Shown here one piece after another: positions 17,982-26,245 of a DNA stretch of 32,424 bases; the stretch's first letter is position 1; every line of letters begins with the position of its first letter. The notes under the pieces are model-generated. The model did not search any database. It saw nothing but the letters and a program-made list of their open reading frames with translations, and was not told where the DNA came from. The position numbers and the translations under genes are program-made. The DNA is from Cytophagales bacterium (lineage in GTDB: Bacteria; Bacteroidota; Bacteroidia; Cytophagales; Cyclobacteriaceae): contig SXYU01000065.1 in the NCBI GenBank assembly GCA_005788235.1, forward strand, positions 1 through 32,424. The letters are read 5' to 3'.

Positions 17982-19187
17982 TTAAATCCCAAATTCAACC
18001 TGAAAAAGCCCAAACCAGTAGTTTGAAGTTTGCCTGAGTAGCGTTTGATTATTGGCCCAGGAATAACCCAAATTTCCCTGCAACTTCACCCGGTGACCAC
18101 CTACATACTGGGTGTAGCCAAGTGTGGTCTCCTCTCGTTGCATTTCCAAGTTTCGAATCAATTGTTTGGGCGTGATTTGAGCATAACGGAAGGCCATTTC
18201 CCCGTGCTTGGAAATCAGTTTACTTACTTGCAGGTTTTGACCAGTACCTACCCAAACCGCTTGGCGGAGGCCATTTGGATTAGAGGTGATTGGATTGGAA
18301 GCGTTTCTAGAAAAATACTCTCCCAAAAGGGCCCATCCCTTATATTTCAACATCAAATCCGCAATAAACACCTGTTGATCTCGCTTTTGATATAATTCAG
18401 GACCCAACTGTCCTCGAGCCCGTGAACCGCTCTCGTTAAAATTGTAACTGGCTCCAATGGAAAGTTTAGGACGCGGTTCCAACTCTAAATCTCCCTCGGA
18501 ATAATCTCCTCCATTGGCGAATTTCCCAAATGGCAAGACTTCCAATCTTCCTGTATAGCTTAGCCCTCGGTCTCCAACCGAAGGGTTTCTTCCTTCACCC
18601 GAACTAATCGCTCCTTTCAGTTGATAAACAGCCTTTCCAATTGAAGGAACGGTATAGTAGGCAAAAACTCCAAAATCACGATCTAGAGTAAAAAATGCAT
18701 TGGCAATGGATCGATCAGAGAACTGCAAATTTCCAGAGCTGATGACTCGCTCCCGATTTCCAGGCAATTTGGCTTGTCCCATTCCGACGTAAAAATTGGG
18801 ACTGAAGTGGTAATAGAGAATTGCATCACGAATCGGCTGTGCTACTTCTCCCCCATCTAAATCCATATCCGATTTTGAAAATCCGAGTTGTATGTAATAT
18901 TGAATTCGAGGGTTGAATACAAACCCATCCAACCGTACCCGTAACCTACGAATTCGAAAATCCGTCTGTTCAAATCCTAAATCCTCTCCACTCTCTGTCC
19001 GAAAGCCAATTCGGTTTTGCATACGAAAACGAAGGTTAAGGCTATATAAGGAATCTTTTGTAAAACTTATGCCTTTTTGAACTTGAAGAAGGGATCGCTC
19101 GTCGGATTCATTTTGTGCAAAAGCAGATTGAAAAAGCACAAAGCTCAAGAAAGTAACGAGTAGACGCACTATAAGAATTCTTCGCAT
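17982..19187 (-). CDS. Phosphate-selective porin O/P family outer-membrane protein
   Basis: A 401-residue outer-membrane porin of the OprP/OprO family (PF07396). It has a signal peptide (MRRILIVRLLVTFLSFVLF, cleaved near AFAQ). The family opening is seen in SLNLRFRMQNRIGFRT and DFRIRRLRVRLDGFVFNPRI near residues 55-95, with alternating strands to the C-terminus (LFQVEFGI, ending in a hydrophobic strand). Phosphate or polyphosphate is the substrate for characterised members, but Bacteroidota relatives are diverse. The start at 19187 is preferred over an in-frame ATG at 19226, because that one sits inside the terminator hairpin of the aconitase gene and gives a poorer signal peptide. It converges with the TPR gene, 28 bases away. 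Confidence 0.85.
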   Translation of the reverse strand: MRRILIVRLLVTFLSFVLFQSAFAQNESDERSLLQVQKGISFTKDSLYSLNLRFRMQNRIGFRTESGEDLGFEQTDFRIRRLRVRLDGFVFNPRIQYYIQLGFSKSDMDLDGGEVAQPIRDAILYYHFSPNFYVGMGQAKLPGNRERVISSGNLQFSDRSIANAFFTLDRDFGVFAYYTVPSIGKAVYQLKGAISSGEGRNPSVGDRGLSYTGRLEVLPFGKFANGGDYSEGDLELEPRPKLSIGASYNFNESGSRARGQLGPELYQKRDQQVFIADLMLKYKGWALLGEYFSRNASNPITSNPNGLRQAVWVGTGQNLQVSKLISKHGEMAFRYAQITPKQLIRNLEMQREETTLGYTQYVGGHRVKLQGNLGYSWANNQTLLRQTSNYWFGLFQVEFGI

Positions 19188-19200
19188 GGAAAATTGGTGT

Positions 19201-19231
19201 AAAAAAAACCGTAATGAAATACTCATTACGG
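19201..19231 (-). terminator. Intrinsic terminator after the aconitase gene
   Basis: Minus-strand RNA forms CCGUAAUGA/UCAUUACGG, a perfect 9-pair stem with a 5-base loop, followed by eight U. It lies 23 bases after the aconitase stop and upstream of the porin gene. Confidence 0.85.
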
Positions 19232-19253
19232 CTTCAGTTGAATTTAGGTTAAG

Positions 19254-21515
19254 TTAAGCTTTTACCTTGATCAAATTCAAAGCACTTCCAGCCTTAAACC
19301 ATTCGATTTGGCCTTGATTGTAGGTATGATTGGCCGCTATTTTGTCTTGCGTTCCATCCGCATGATGGAAGATCAGCTCCAAAGGTTTGCCTGGATCAAA
19401 GCTGGTTAAACCGACAATATCAATCACATCATTTTCTTGTATCAAGTCGTAGTCCGCAGGATTCGCAAATGTCAACGCAAGCATTCCCTGCTTCTTCAAG
19501 TTGGTCTCGTGGATTCGAGCAAAGGACTTCACCAAGATGGCACGAACGCCTAAGAACCTAGGTTCCATAGCTGCATGCTCCCTGGAAGAACCTTCCCCAT
19601 AGTTTTCATCTCCTACGACAATCGAACCAATACCGGCCGCTTTGTAGGCACGCTGGGTAGTAGGTACCTCACCATACGCACCAGTCAATTGGTTTTTCAC
19701 CGTGTTAGTGGCTTCATTGAAGGCATTTACTGCTCCAATAAGCATGTTGTTGGAAATATTGTCCAAATGACCTCGGTACTTCAACCATGGGCCCGCCATC
19801 GAAATATGGTCCGTAGTACATTTTCCTTTAGCTTTAATCAACAATTTCAATCCTTTAAGGTCTACGCCCTCCCAAGCTGCGAAAGAATCCAAAAGCTGCA
19901 ATCGATCCGAAGTAGGCGACACCAAAACCTGTACAGAAGATCCATCTGCAGCAGGAGCCTGATAGCCAGCATCTTCTACAGCAAAACCCTTTGTTGGCAA
20001 TTCCAATCCTCTTGGCTCCTCCAAGCGAACTTGGTTGCCTTCAGAGTTGGTCAAGGAATCTGTAAGTGGGTTAAAGGTAAGGTCACCGGCAATGGCTAAT
20101 GCCGTTACAATCTCTGGTGAGGCTACAAAAGCATGTGTGTTTGGATTTCCATCCGCACGCTTTGCAAAATTCCGATTGAAAGAAGTAATGATGGAGTTCT
20201 TTTCCTGCTTTTCAGCACCATGCCTAGCCCACTGGCCGATACAAGGACCACAAGCATTGGCAAGGACTACGCCTCCCATTTTATCAAAAGTGTCTAAAAA
20301 TCCATCACGAGCTACGGTAAAGCGAACTTGCTCAGAACCAGGAGTGATGGTGTATTCAGATTTAGCTACCAATTTTTTATCTACTGCCTGCTGTGCCAAG
20401 GAAGCGGCTCTAGAGATATCTTCGTAAGAAGAGTTGGTACAAGATCCAATTAGACCCACATCCAACTTCGCTGGCCAACCGTTTACTCTAACAGCAGCAG
20501 CGAATTTAGAAATTGGCCAAGCCAAATCTGGTGTGAATGGACCATTTACATGGGGCTCCAACTCAGAAAGATTGATTTCAATCACCTGATCAAAGTACAA
20601 CTCTGGCTGAACATATACTTCAGGATCTCCAGTCAAGTGCTCTGCAATGCCGTTAGCCAACGCTGCAATATCGGAACGGCCTGTACCAGATAGGTAGGCG
20701 GCAGATTTGTCGTCGTAACCAAAAATAGAAGTTGTAGCTCCGATTTCGGCACCCATATTACAGATGGTTCCTTTTCCTGTAGCAGAAAGGGAACGCGCTC
20801 CTTCACCAAAATATTCAACGATGGCGCCTGTTCCACCTTTTACAGTAAGGATTCCGGCAACTTTCAAAATCACATCTTTTGCGGAAGTCCAACCAGATAG
20901 CTTACCCGTCAACTTTACACCAATCAATTTTGGAAACTTAAGTTCCCACGGCAATCCAGCCATTACATCACAGGCATCCGCTCCACCAACACCAATTGCA
21001 ATCATCCCAAGACCGCCTGCATTCGGGGTATGGGAATCGGTTCCAATCATCATTCCCCCTGGGAAAGCATAGTTTTCCAATACTACCTGGTGAATAATTC
21101 CAGCACCTGGCTTCCAAAAACCAATCCCATACTTATTGGATACAGAGGCAAGAAAATCATAGACCTCTTTATTTTTATCTTTTGCTTTACTCAAGTCTTT
21201 ATCTGCTCCAATTTCCGCTTGAATCAAGTGATCGCAGTGCACAGTAGAAGGAACGGCAACTTGCGAACGACCGGCCTGCATGAATTGCAACAAAGCCATC
21301 TGTGCAGTTGCATCTTGCATGGCTACTCGATCTGGTTGAAAATCAACGTAAGAAGTTCCTCTTTTAAATGCCTGATTAGCAGTCCCTTCACTCAGGTGAG
21401 TGTAAAGAATTTTTTCAGTCAATGTAAGTGGTTTGCCCACTACCTTTCTTGCCGCTGCAATGCGACTAGGTGTTTGTGCATAGACCTCTTTGATCATTTC
21501 AATATCAAAAGCCAT
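19254..21515 (-). CDS. acnA: Aconitate hydratase (mitochondrial-type)
   Basis: A 753-residue aconitase that interconverts citrate and isocitrate in the TCA cycle using a [4Fe-4S] cluster. Cluster ligands are C359 ([10 protein letters not shown]) and C422/C425 ([10 protein letters not shown]). Substrate-site signatures are [12 protein letters not shown] near residue 160 and [10 protein letters not shown] in the C-terminal swivel domain. Length and layout fit the mitochondrial-type enzyme usual in Bacteroidota rather than the 890-residue bacterial AcnA or AcnB. I chose the ATG at 21515 (MAFDIEM); the frame stays open to 21578, but that segment contains the promoter box. It stands alone between a promoter and a terminator. 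Confidence 0.96.
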   Translation of the reverse strand: MAFDIEMIKEVYAQTPSRIAAARKVVGKPLTLTEKILYTHLSEGTANQAFKRGTSYVDFQPDRVAMQDATAQMALLQFMQAGRSQVAVPSTVHCDHLIQAEIGADKDLSKAKDKNKEVYDFLASVSNKYGIGFWKPGAGIIHQVVLENYAFPGGMMIGTDSHTPNAGGLGMIAIGVGGADACDVMAGLPWELKFPKLIGVKLTGKLSGWTSAKDVILKVAGILTVKGGTGAIVEYFGEGARSLSATGKGTICNMGAEIGATTSIFGYDDKSAAYLSGTGRSDIAALANGIAEHLTGDPEVYVQPELYFDQVIEINLSELEPHVNGPFTPDLAWPISKFAAAVRVNGWPAKLDVGLIGSCTNSSYEDISRAASLAQQAVDKKLVAKSEYTITPGSEQVRFTVARDGFLDTFDKMGGVVLANACGPCIGQWARHGAEKQEKNSIITSFNRNFAKRADGNPNTHAFVASPEIVTALAIAGDLTFNPLTDSLTNSEGNQVRLEEPRGLELPTKGFAVEDAGYQAPAADGSSVQVLVSPTSDRLQLLDSFAAWEGVDLKGLKLLIKAKGKCTTDHISMAGPWLKYRGHLDNISNNMLIGAVNAFNEATNTVKNQLTGAYGEVPTTQRAYKAAGIGSIVVGDENYGEGSSREHAAMEPRFLGVRAILVKSFARIHETNLKKQGMLALTFANPADYDLIQENDVIDIVGLTSFDPGKPLELIFHHADGTQDKIAANHTYNQGQIEWFKAGSALNLIKVKA

Positions 21516-21559
21516 CGTTTGGTATAGTTTATAAAGTAAATGGTTCAAATTTCCGACTG

Positions 21560-21567
21560 CAAATATA
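21560..21567 (-). promoter_or_regulatory. Promoter -7 box for the aconitase gene
   Basis: The minus strand reads TATATTTG, an exact TAnnTTTG, 44 bases before the aconitase ATG. TTG lies seven bases further upstream, too close to be a normal -33 element. Confidence 0.55.
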
Positions 21568-21650
21568 GGAAAAAGCAACAGAAAAGGTAACGAACATTCC
21601 GCTTAAAGGGTTGCCTCAAATGAAGGTAGAATACGGAACTAGCCTCGTCC

Positions 21651-21679
21651 AAAACTCATTGAAAATTGGATTCAATGAG
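21651..21679 (-). terminator. Probable terminator after the acyl-CoA reductase gene
   Basis: CTCATTGAA and TTCAATGAG form a perfect 9-pair inverted repeat with a 7-base loop (21655-21679). In the leftward direction it is followed by only four T, so termination may be weak. It lies 22 bases past the reductase stop. Confidence 0.55.
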
Positions 21680-21700
21680 ATCTAAAGACTGACTCAGCGT

Positions 21701-22735
21701 TTAATCACCGAGGTTTATGAGGAATTGAAGGGTGTCTACCCCATCTGCATAATCCCAAGGTTGCGGGCATTGTGTTTGGCCAAAAGGAATCATACTTGGA
21801 AGACCCTTTATCTGATTTCCGACTACACATTGAATCTTGGTATTCAGGTCCTCCAACTTCGCTTTAAGCTCCTGCTCCTCAGCATAGACTTCATAAAAAA
21901 GAACTCCTATGGGCGAAACCAACTCACTAGATTCACTTAGCAGAAGAAATCCATTGTCTAAATGCGCCGTTCGATTGACCAAATAAATTGATTTATTGTA
22001 TTCGTAATTATTGAAGTATTTGTGATGATTGGCCACCCAAGAGAAGGATTCGAGGGCATCGAGCAAGTCAGTCAGCTGCCCTTGATTTTTGACAAAAACC
22101 TTGGATACATTTCTACATCCAAGGCCGAAGTAATCAAAAATATCGGATCCTAAGGCCTGCAAATCAGCCCTAGATTCATCCCCCTGAATAATGGCTACAG
22201 AGGTGCGGTTGGAACGAATCAAGTGCGGATACTTCCCAAAATAATAGTTGAAATACCGAGCTGAGTTATCGCTACCCGTGGCGATGTAGGCTTGCTTATT
22301 TTTCAGCATGTCTTCGATTTGAATTCGATCTGTAAACCGAGGTTCTAACCTTTTCAATTCTTGAATCAACCAAAGTGGAAGCGCAGTATCTTGAGAACTT
22401 AGTTTGATACTTGCCGAATGGCCAACAATCAATACCGAAAGAATATCATGAAACCCAACAGCAGGAATATTTCCTGAAAGCATCAATCCAACTTGTTTTG
22501 GAGATACTGGATCGAGAAGTGCGTAGTCAGCAAGCCAATTTTCTAGGGCATTAGCTTCTAGCATCACTCGAATACCTGTCATTGCTTGTTCTAGCGCAGG
22601 ATATGTAAACCAAGGGTTTTGATTTTCCGCTTGTTGAAAAAGAGGAATTTTTTCATTCTCAGTAATATTAGAAATACGAATTCCTAGTTGTACAAAAGCT
22701 ATAATTCGATCAGAAAGCGGAAAATCTGAATTCAT
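21701..22735 (-). CDS. Short LuxC-family acyl-CoA reductase
   Basis: A 344-residue protein of the LuxC acyl-CoA reductase family (PF05893), much shorter than the roughly 480 residues of luminescence LuxC. The candidate catalytic cysteine is C207 in DYFGLGCRNVSKVFV, the aldehyde-dehydrogenase-like nucleophile site that would form an acyl-thioester before reduction to aldehyde. GLMLSGNIPAVGFHD (83-97) resembles the nucleotide-side Asn/Pro motif, and the C-terminus has FGQTQCPQPWDYADGVDTLQ. There is no luxAB, luxD or luxE here, so light production is not implied. The gene diverges from a 2[4Fe-4S] ferredoxin gene 118 bases away, a pairing I associate with Bacteroidota. The acyl substrate and reductant are unknown. 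Confidence 0.8.
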   Translation of the reverse strand: MNSDFPLSDRIIAFVQLGIRISNITENEKIPLFQQAENQNPWFTYPALEQAMTGIRVMLEANALENWLADYALLDPVSPKQVGLMLSGNIPAVGFHDILSVLIVGHSASIKLSSQDTALPLWLIQELKRLEPRFTDRIQIEDMLKNKQAYIATGSDNSARYFNYYFGKYPHLIRSNRTSVAIIQGDESRADLQALGSDIFDYFGLGCRNVSKVFVKNQGQLTDLLDALESFSWVANHHKYFNNYEYNKSIYLVNRTAHLDNGFLLLSESSELVSPIGVLFYEVYAEEQELKAKLEDLNTKIQCVVGNQIKGLPSMIPFGQTQCPQPWDYADGVDTLQFLINLGD

Positions 22736-22803
22736 TTTATAAAGGTATCCAAAAAAAAAGCCCTCGGAATAAATTTAAATTAATTAGTGTGACAACTTTT
22801 TTA

Positions 22804-22834
22804 TTGCGAAGGTGTTTAGGAGATTGTAACTTTG
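22804..22834 (+). promoter_or_regulatory. Promoter for the ferredoxin gene
   Basis: TTG at 22804-22806 and TAACTTTG (exact TAnnTTTG) at 22827-22834 are 20 bases apart, a slightly long but plausible -33/-7 pair. The start codon follows 19 bases after the -7 box. Confidence 0.55.
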
Positions 22835-22853
22835 TATTCAAATTTGACTACTT

Positions 22854-23201
22854 ATGGCGATAATGATTACGGACGAATGTATCAATTGCGGTGCATGCGA
22901 ACCTGAATGCCCAAATACGGCAATTTATGAAGGAGGAATAGAATGGACATGGGCTGGAGGCACTAACTTGAAAGAAGTCAATCTTCCTGATGGCAGTGTT
23001 ATCGCTGGCACGGAAAGACAAACCCCTGTTTCCGATGAGTTTTATTACATCGTGTCTGAGAAGTGCACCGAATGCAACGGTTTCCATGAGGAGCCCCAAT
23101 GCGCTGCAGTATGTCCCGTTGATTGCTGCGTAGATGATCCTGACCACCGAGAAAGTGAAGAAGTGCTGCTCGCTAGAAAAGTATTCTTACACGGCGATTA
23201 A
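22854..23201 (+). CDS. 2[4Fe-4S] ferredoxin (Allochromatium/YfhL type)
   Basis: A 115-residue ferredoxin with two cluster motifs. The first is C9-x2-C12-x2-C15-x3-C19-P and the second is C71-x2-C74-x8-C83-x3-C87-P. The expanded second motif with eight residues between the second and third cysteines is typical of Allochromatium-type, low-potential ferredoxins. Two further cysteines (C91, C92) follow. The insert between the motifs (about 25-70) is longer than in clostridial ferredoxins and includes WTWAGG and a Tyr pair. It carries electrons in the cytoplasm. The partner may be the divergent acyl-CoA reductase, but this rests on position only. A terminator follows its stop. Confidence 0.92.
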   Translation: MAIMITDECINCGACEPECPNTAIYEGGIEWTWAGGTNLKEVNLPDGSVIAGTERQTPVSDEFYYIVSEKCTECNGFHEEPQCAAVCPVDCCVDDPDHRESEEVLLARKVFLHGD

Positions 23202-23223
23202 TCCATTAGGCTAACTGATTTGG

Positions 23224-23254
23224 GGCTGTTTCTGGAAAGGGACGGCCTTTTTTT
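23224..23254 (+). terminator. Intrinsic terminator after the ferredoxin gene
   Basis: GGCTGTTTC and GGGACGGCC pair over 9 positions in RNA (three G-U) around loop TGGAAA, followed by seven T (23248-23254). It starts 22 bases past the ferredoxin stop. Confidence 0.85.
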
Positions 23255-23549
23255 AGTTTTAACCTAACCTACTTTTTGATTCTGTTACTTTTTTACTAAA
23301 AAGCACAAATGATTAAAAAGATATACTGTTAAATTTCAAGTAAATAGCTTCCAAAACCCCTAAATCGAAGAGCGATTACACCTCTATAATTTGTTTAACT
23401 CAAAGAGGTTTATATCGAATTTAAAACAACTTATACCCTTTTTTTTACAGATTTTCAAAAAAAAGCAGGGATTGATTTTGAATTCTAAGTTGCTTTTAGC
23501 TTATCTTAGATGCGTTATTTATACATTCCAACACTTAATCCCTAGAACA
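23255..23549 (+). other. Long AT-rich non-coding leader before the PUR/DUF3276 gene
   Basis: About 295 bases with no supported gene. The in-frame extension of the PUR protein back to 23391 has no family resemblance. The stretch holds two small consecutive inverted repeats, AATCG-AAGAG-CGATT (23363-23377) and CCTC...TTTG/CAAAGAGG (23381-23408). A promoter-like string TTGCTTTTAGC with TTATCTTAG is at 23490-23509, similar to the metH and barrel promoters though its -7 box is imperfect. I see no riboswitch that I recognise. Confidence 0.4.
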
Positions 23550-23879
23550 TTGGAAGATCACCGAGGATACGATCGAGAGGAAATTTTCTCAAAGAAAGTA
23601 AAAGCAGGAAAGCGAACCTATTTTTTTGATATCAAGTCCACCCGTGGCAACGATTATTACCTGACCATCACCGAAAGCAAGCGAAGAATGGATGGAGACA
23701 ACTTCAGTTACGAGAAGCACAAAATCTTTTTGTACAAGGAAGATTTCTTCAAATTTGTAAATGCATTGAACGAAGCAGTTGATCATGTGAAAAACGATTT
23801 ACTTCCTGATTTTGACTTTGAGCAGTTTGAAAATGTAGATTCTGAAAACGAACTTAACAATGACTTGCGCTGGGAATAA
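23550..23879 (+). CDS. PUR family DNA/RNA-binding protein (DUF3276)
   Basis: A 109-residue protein of the DUF3276/PUR family (PF11680), small proteins in Bacteroidota and spirochaetes related to eukaryotic Pur-alpha, which binds single-stranded nucleic acid. The beta-sheet core is evident: FSKKVKAGKRTYFFDIKSTR, then DYYLTITESKRR, then KHKIFLYKEDFFKFVNALNE leading into the C-terminal helix, and an acidic tail. There is no ATG at the family start. A TTG at 23550 gives (M)EDHRGYDREEIF, which fits relatives as I recall them. A longer frame from ATG 23391 would add 53 hydrophobic residues of no known family, which I reject. It is a likely nucleic-acid-binding regulator; the target is unknown. Confidence 0.8.
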   Translation: MEDHRGYDREEIFSKKVKAGKRTYFFDIKSTRGNDYYLTITESKRRMDGDNFSYEKHKIFLYKEDFFKFVNALNEAVDHVKNDLLPDFDFEQFENVDSENELNNDLRWE

Positions 23880-23926
23880 TCCAGTACAATTGCATTAGGG
23901 ATACACATCCTATTCCGATATATTTG

Positions 23927-23953
23927 AGGAGGCTTATGCCTCCTTTTCTTTTT
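23927..23953 (+). terminator. Intrinsic terminator after the PUR/DUF3276 gene
   Basis: AGGAGGC-TTAT-GCCTCCT is a perfect 7-pair hairpin followed by a T-rich run (TTTCTTTTT). It ends four bases before the ATG of the PerM-like gene at 23958, so that gene either depends on read-through or has a promoter overlapping this site. Confidence 0.8.
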
Positions 23954-23957
23954 AACC

Positions 23958-25052
23958 ATGCAGCGGTTTTTCGTCTACCTCACTCTATTCTTTGCCACTT
24001 TCCTAGTGTTTGGTTGGAATTTTTCTGCTATTTCTCTTTATTTAGTTACCTCACTCATTCTAGCTGCACTGCTGAGACCACTCACAAATAAGGTCAATGA
24101 AGTACATATTCTAGGTCAACACATTCCACGCGGCATTGCTATTCTAGCCTCCTATGCCACTGTAGTTTCTATTGTATTCTTGTTAGGACTGCTATTTTTT
24201 CCATTAATCAATCGCCAAGTCATTTTGCTGAGCGATTTGGATTTGGAAAGCATCTACTTGCAACTTGAAGTTCCCCTTGAGAAGCTAGAGCGGTTTTTGA
24301 TGAAGTACCAACTTATTGAAAATAAAAAAGGCATACTCCTCGAAGAATTGCGCCTTTCCGTACAAACTGCACTTCAAAAATTTGATATTGGCGGATTCAT
24401 CACTGGCGTGATCTCTGTTACTAGCAGCATATTTATAGGAACAATGGCGGTAGCCTTTATCACTTTTTTCCTACTTCTTGAAAATGGGCTTCTGCGTAGA
24501 AACCTATTAAATCTTATTCCAAATGCCTATTTCGAGCTATCGGTAGCCACCTTTACTAAAGTCGAAAAATTGCTCTCGAATTATCTTTTTGGGTTACTCC
24601 TTCAGGTTTTAGCGATTTTTCTTCTAGCTGCTTCAGGCCTAAGCCTAGCAGGAGTCGAATACGCATTGACCATTGCCTTATTTGCAGCAATTGCCAACCT
24701 CATCCCCTATGCTGGTCCAATCCTGGGCACCATTTTCGGCATCGTGGTGGGGGTTTCGACAGGATATTTTGTGACGGACAACGATTATAATTATTTGCTT
24801 TTTAAGATTATCTCTGTTTTTGCAGTGGTTCAAATCACCGATAATGTGCTGCTACAGCCTGTAATTTTTTCCAAATCAGTAAAAGCACATCCCCTTGAGA
24901 TATTTGTTATTATCTTTGCCGGTGCAAAAATCGCAGGAATCCTAGGGATGATATTTGCCATACCCGTTTACACCATTTTCAGAGTATCGGTCTTGGAATT
25001 TTACAGTGGGTACAAGTCCTACAAAATATTTAAAATTAAAGCAACGAATTAA
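23958..25052 (+). CDS. AI-2E family (PerM/YdiK-like) transporter, copy 2
   Basis: A 364-residue membrane protein of PF01594, paralogous to the one at 15940. Hydrophobic helices are at about 5-40 and 60-85. A soluble segment is around 95-150 ([20 protein letters not shown]), and the core [13 protein letters not shown] and [20 protein letters not shown] near 250-310 matches the family. The ATG at 23958 is the first usable one after the preceding terminator. Its TAA overlaps the ychF ATG by one base (TAATG), so it is translationally coupled to ychF. Substrate unknown; roles proposed for relatives include AI-2 export and sodium/proton antiport. Confidence 0.86.
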   Translation: MQRFFVYLTLFFATFLVFGWNFSAISLYLVTSLILAALLRPLTNKVNEVHILGQHIPRGIAILASYATVVSIVFLLGLLFFPLINRQVILLSDLDLESIYLQLEVPLEKLERFLMKYQLIENKKGILLEELRLSVQTALQKFDIGGFITGVISVTSSIFIGTMAVAFITFFLLLENGLLRRNLLNLIPNAYFELSVATFTKVEKLLSNYLFGLLLQVLAIFLLAASGLSLAGVEYALTIALFAAIANLIPYAGPILGTIFGIVVGVSTGYFVTDNDYNYLLFKIISVFAVVQITDNVLLQPVIFSKSVKAHPLEIFVIIFAGAKIAGILGMIFAIPVYTIFRVSVLEFYSGYKSYKIFKIKATN

Positions 25053-26149
25053 TGGCATTACAATGTGGCATAGTAGGTCTCCCCAATGTGGGCAAATCTA
25101 CCTTGTTTAATGCGCTATCAAGCGCCAAAGCTGAAGCAGCTAACTTTCCTTTTTGCACCATCGAACCCAATGTAGGGGTAGTTTCAGTACCCGATTCTCG
25201 CCTCCAGGAACTTGAGGCACTCGTAAATCCACAACGGGTAGTACCTACGATCATTGAGTTTGTGGATATCGCTGGATTGGTGAAAGGTGCTTCCAAAGGA
25301 GAAGGCTTAGGCAATAAATTTCTTGCCAATATCCGGGAAGTAGATGCCATCATTCACGTCATCCGTTGCTTTGAAGACGACAACATCGTGCACGTTGCTG
25401 GTGGAGTAGATCCCTTGTTCGACAAGGAGGTCATTGACACTGAACTGCAGCTCAAGGATTTGGAGTCCATTGAAAAGAAGATTCAGCGCATTGAAAAAAT
25501 GGCCAAATCTGGGGATGCCAAATTCAAAAGAGAGTTGGAAACGCTACTACTATTTAAAGAGAGTCTGACAGCAGGCCTGAATGCTCGGGCGATTGAAGTG
25601 GATAAAGAAGATCTAGAGGCCGTACGAGATCTGCATCTCCTCACCATTAAGCCAGTGCTCTATGTGGCCAATGTAGATGAATCAAGTATTCATACAGGCA
25701 ATGCCTTTGTCGACCGACTACGGGAAAAGGTGAAAGAGGAAAACGCAGAAGTCATCATCCTATGTGCAGCGATAGAGTCTCAAATCGCAGAATTCGATGA
25801 CCCTGAAGAAAAAGGACTATTTTTAGGTGAGTACGGTCTTAATGAAAGTGGGCTGAATCGTTTGATCAATGGTGCTTATACCCTACTCAATTTGATCACC
25901 TACTTTACTGCCGGCGTACAAGAAGTTCGCGCCTGGACCATACGCAAAGGCTGGAAAGCTCCCCAGGCTGCAGGGGTGATTCATACTGACTTCGAAAGAG
26001 GATTTATCAAAGCAGAAGTCATTGCAATCGCTGACTACAAACAATTTAAGACCGAAGCTGGTTGTAGAGAGAACGGCAAAATATCCATCGAAGGCAAGGA
26101 ATACATTGTTCAAGATGGTGATATTATGCATTTTAGGTTCAATGTTTGA
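25052..26149 (+). CDS. ychF: Ribosome-binding GTPase/ATPase YchF (OLA1 family)
   Basis: A 365-residue Obg-family P-loop protein. G1 is GLPNVGKST (9-17) and the G3 region is [20 protein letters not shown] (71-90). NVDE (207-210) replaces the NKxD guanine motif; this substitution is the hallmark of YchF, which prefers ATP. A helical coiled insert is at about 125-175, and the C-terminal TGS domain ends in [15 protein letters not shown]. The protein associates with ribosomes and, in other bacteria, with stress responses. The start is firm, being the one-base TAATG overlap with the upstream membrane-protein gene. A separate promoter for the next gene begins in its last codons. Confidence 0.96.
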   Translation: MALQCGIVGLPNVGKSTLFNALSSAKAEAANFPFCTIEPNVGVVSVPDSRLQELEALVNPQRVVPTIIEFVDIAGLVKGASKGEGLGNKFLANIREVDAIIHVIRCFEDDNIVHVAGGVDPLFDKEVIDTELQLKDLESIEKKIQRIEKMAKSGDAKFKRELETLLLFKESLTAGLNARAIEVDKEDLEAVRDLHLLTIKPVLYVANVDESSIHTGNAFVDRLREKVKEENAEVIILCAAIESQIAEFDDPEEKGLFLGEYGLNESGLNRLINGAYTLLNLITYFTAGVQEVRAWTIRKGWKAPQAAGVIHTDFERGFIKAEVIAIADYKQFKTEAGCRENGKISIEGKEYIVQDGDIMHFRFNV

Positions 26150-26177
26150 TTTTTCCTGAAAAAATTATGTAATTTTG
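26145..26177 (+). promoter_or_regulatory. Promoter for the Cas6-like gene
   Basis: TTTG at 26145-26148 (overlapping the ychF stop) and TAATTTTG (exact TAnnTTTG) at 26170-26177 are 21 bases apart. This gives a leader of about 60 bases and an expression unit separate from ychF. Confidence 0.5.
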
Positions 26178-26245
26178 AAGGATTGTTTTAAACTAAAAAT
26201 CTGAGTCCTCAGAATCTATATTATTTAATTTTATTTTTCATAATC

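Noticed and set aside
19188-19226. Porin start at ATG 19226
   Set aside because: This codon sits inside the aconitase terminator hairpin, and the start at 19187 gives a clean signal peptide.
19575-20427. Rightward open frames of 130-174 codons inside the aconitase gene
   Set aside because: They lie fully antisense to a well-conserved aconitase and encode nothing recognisable; they are by-products of its codon use.
21701-22735. Bioluminescence (lux) operon
   Set aside because: Only a short LuxC-type reductase is present; luxA, luxB, luxD and luxE are absent.
23391-23549. N-terminal extension of the PUR/DUF3276 protein from ATG 23391
   Set aside because: The 53 added residues are hydrophobic, unlike the family, and the underlying bases look like AT-rich leader with hairpins.
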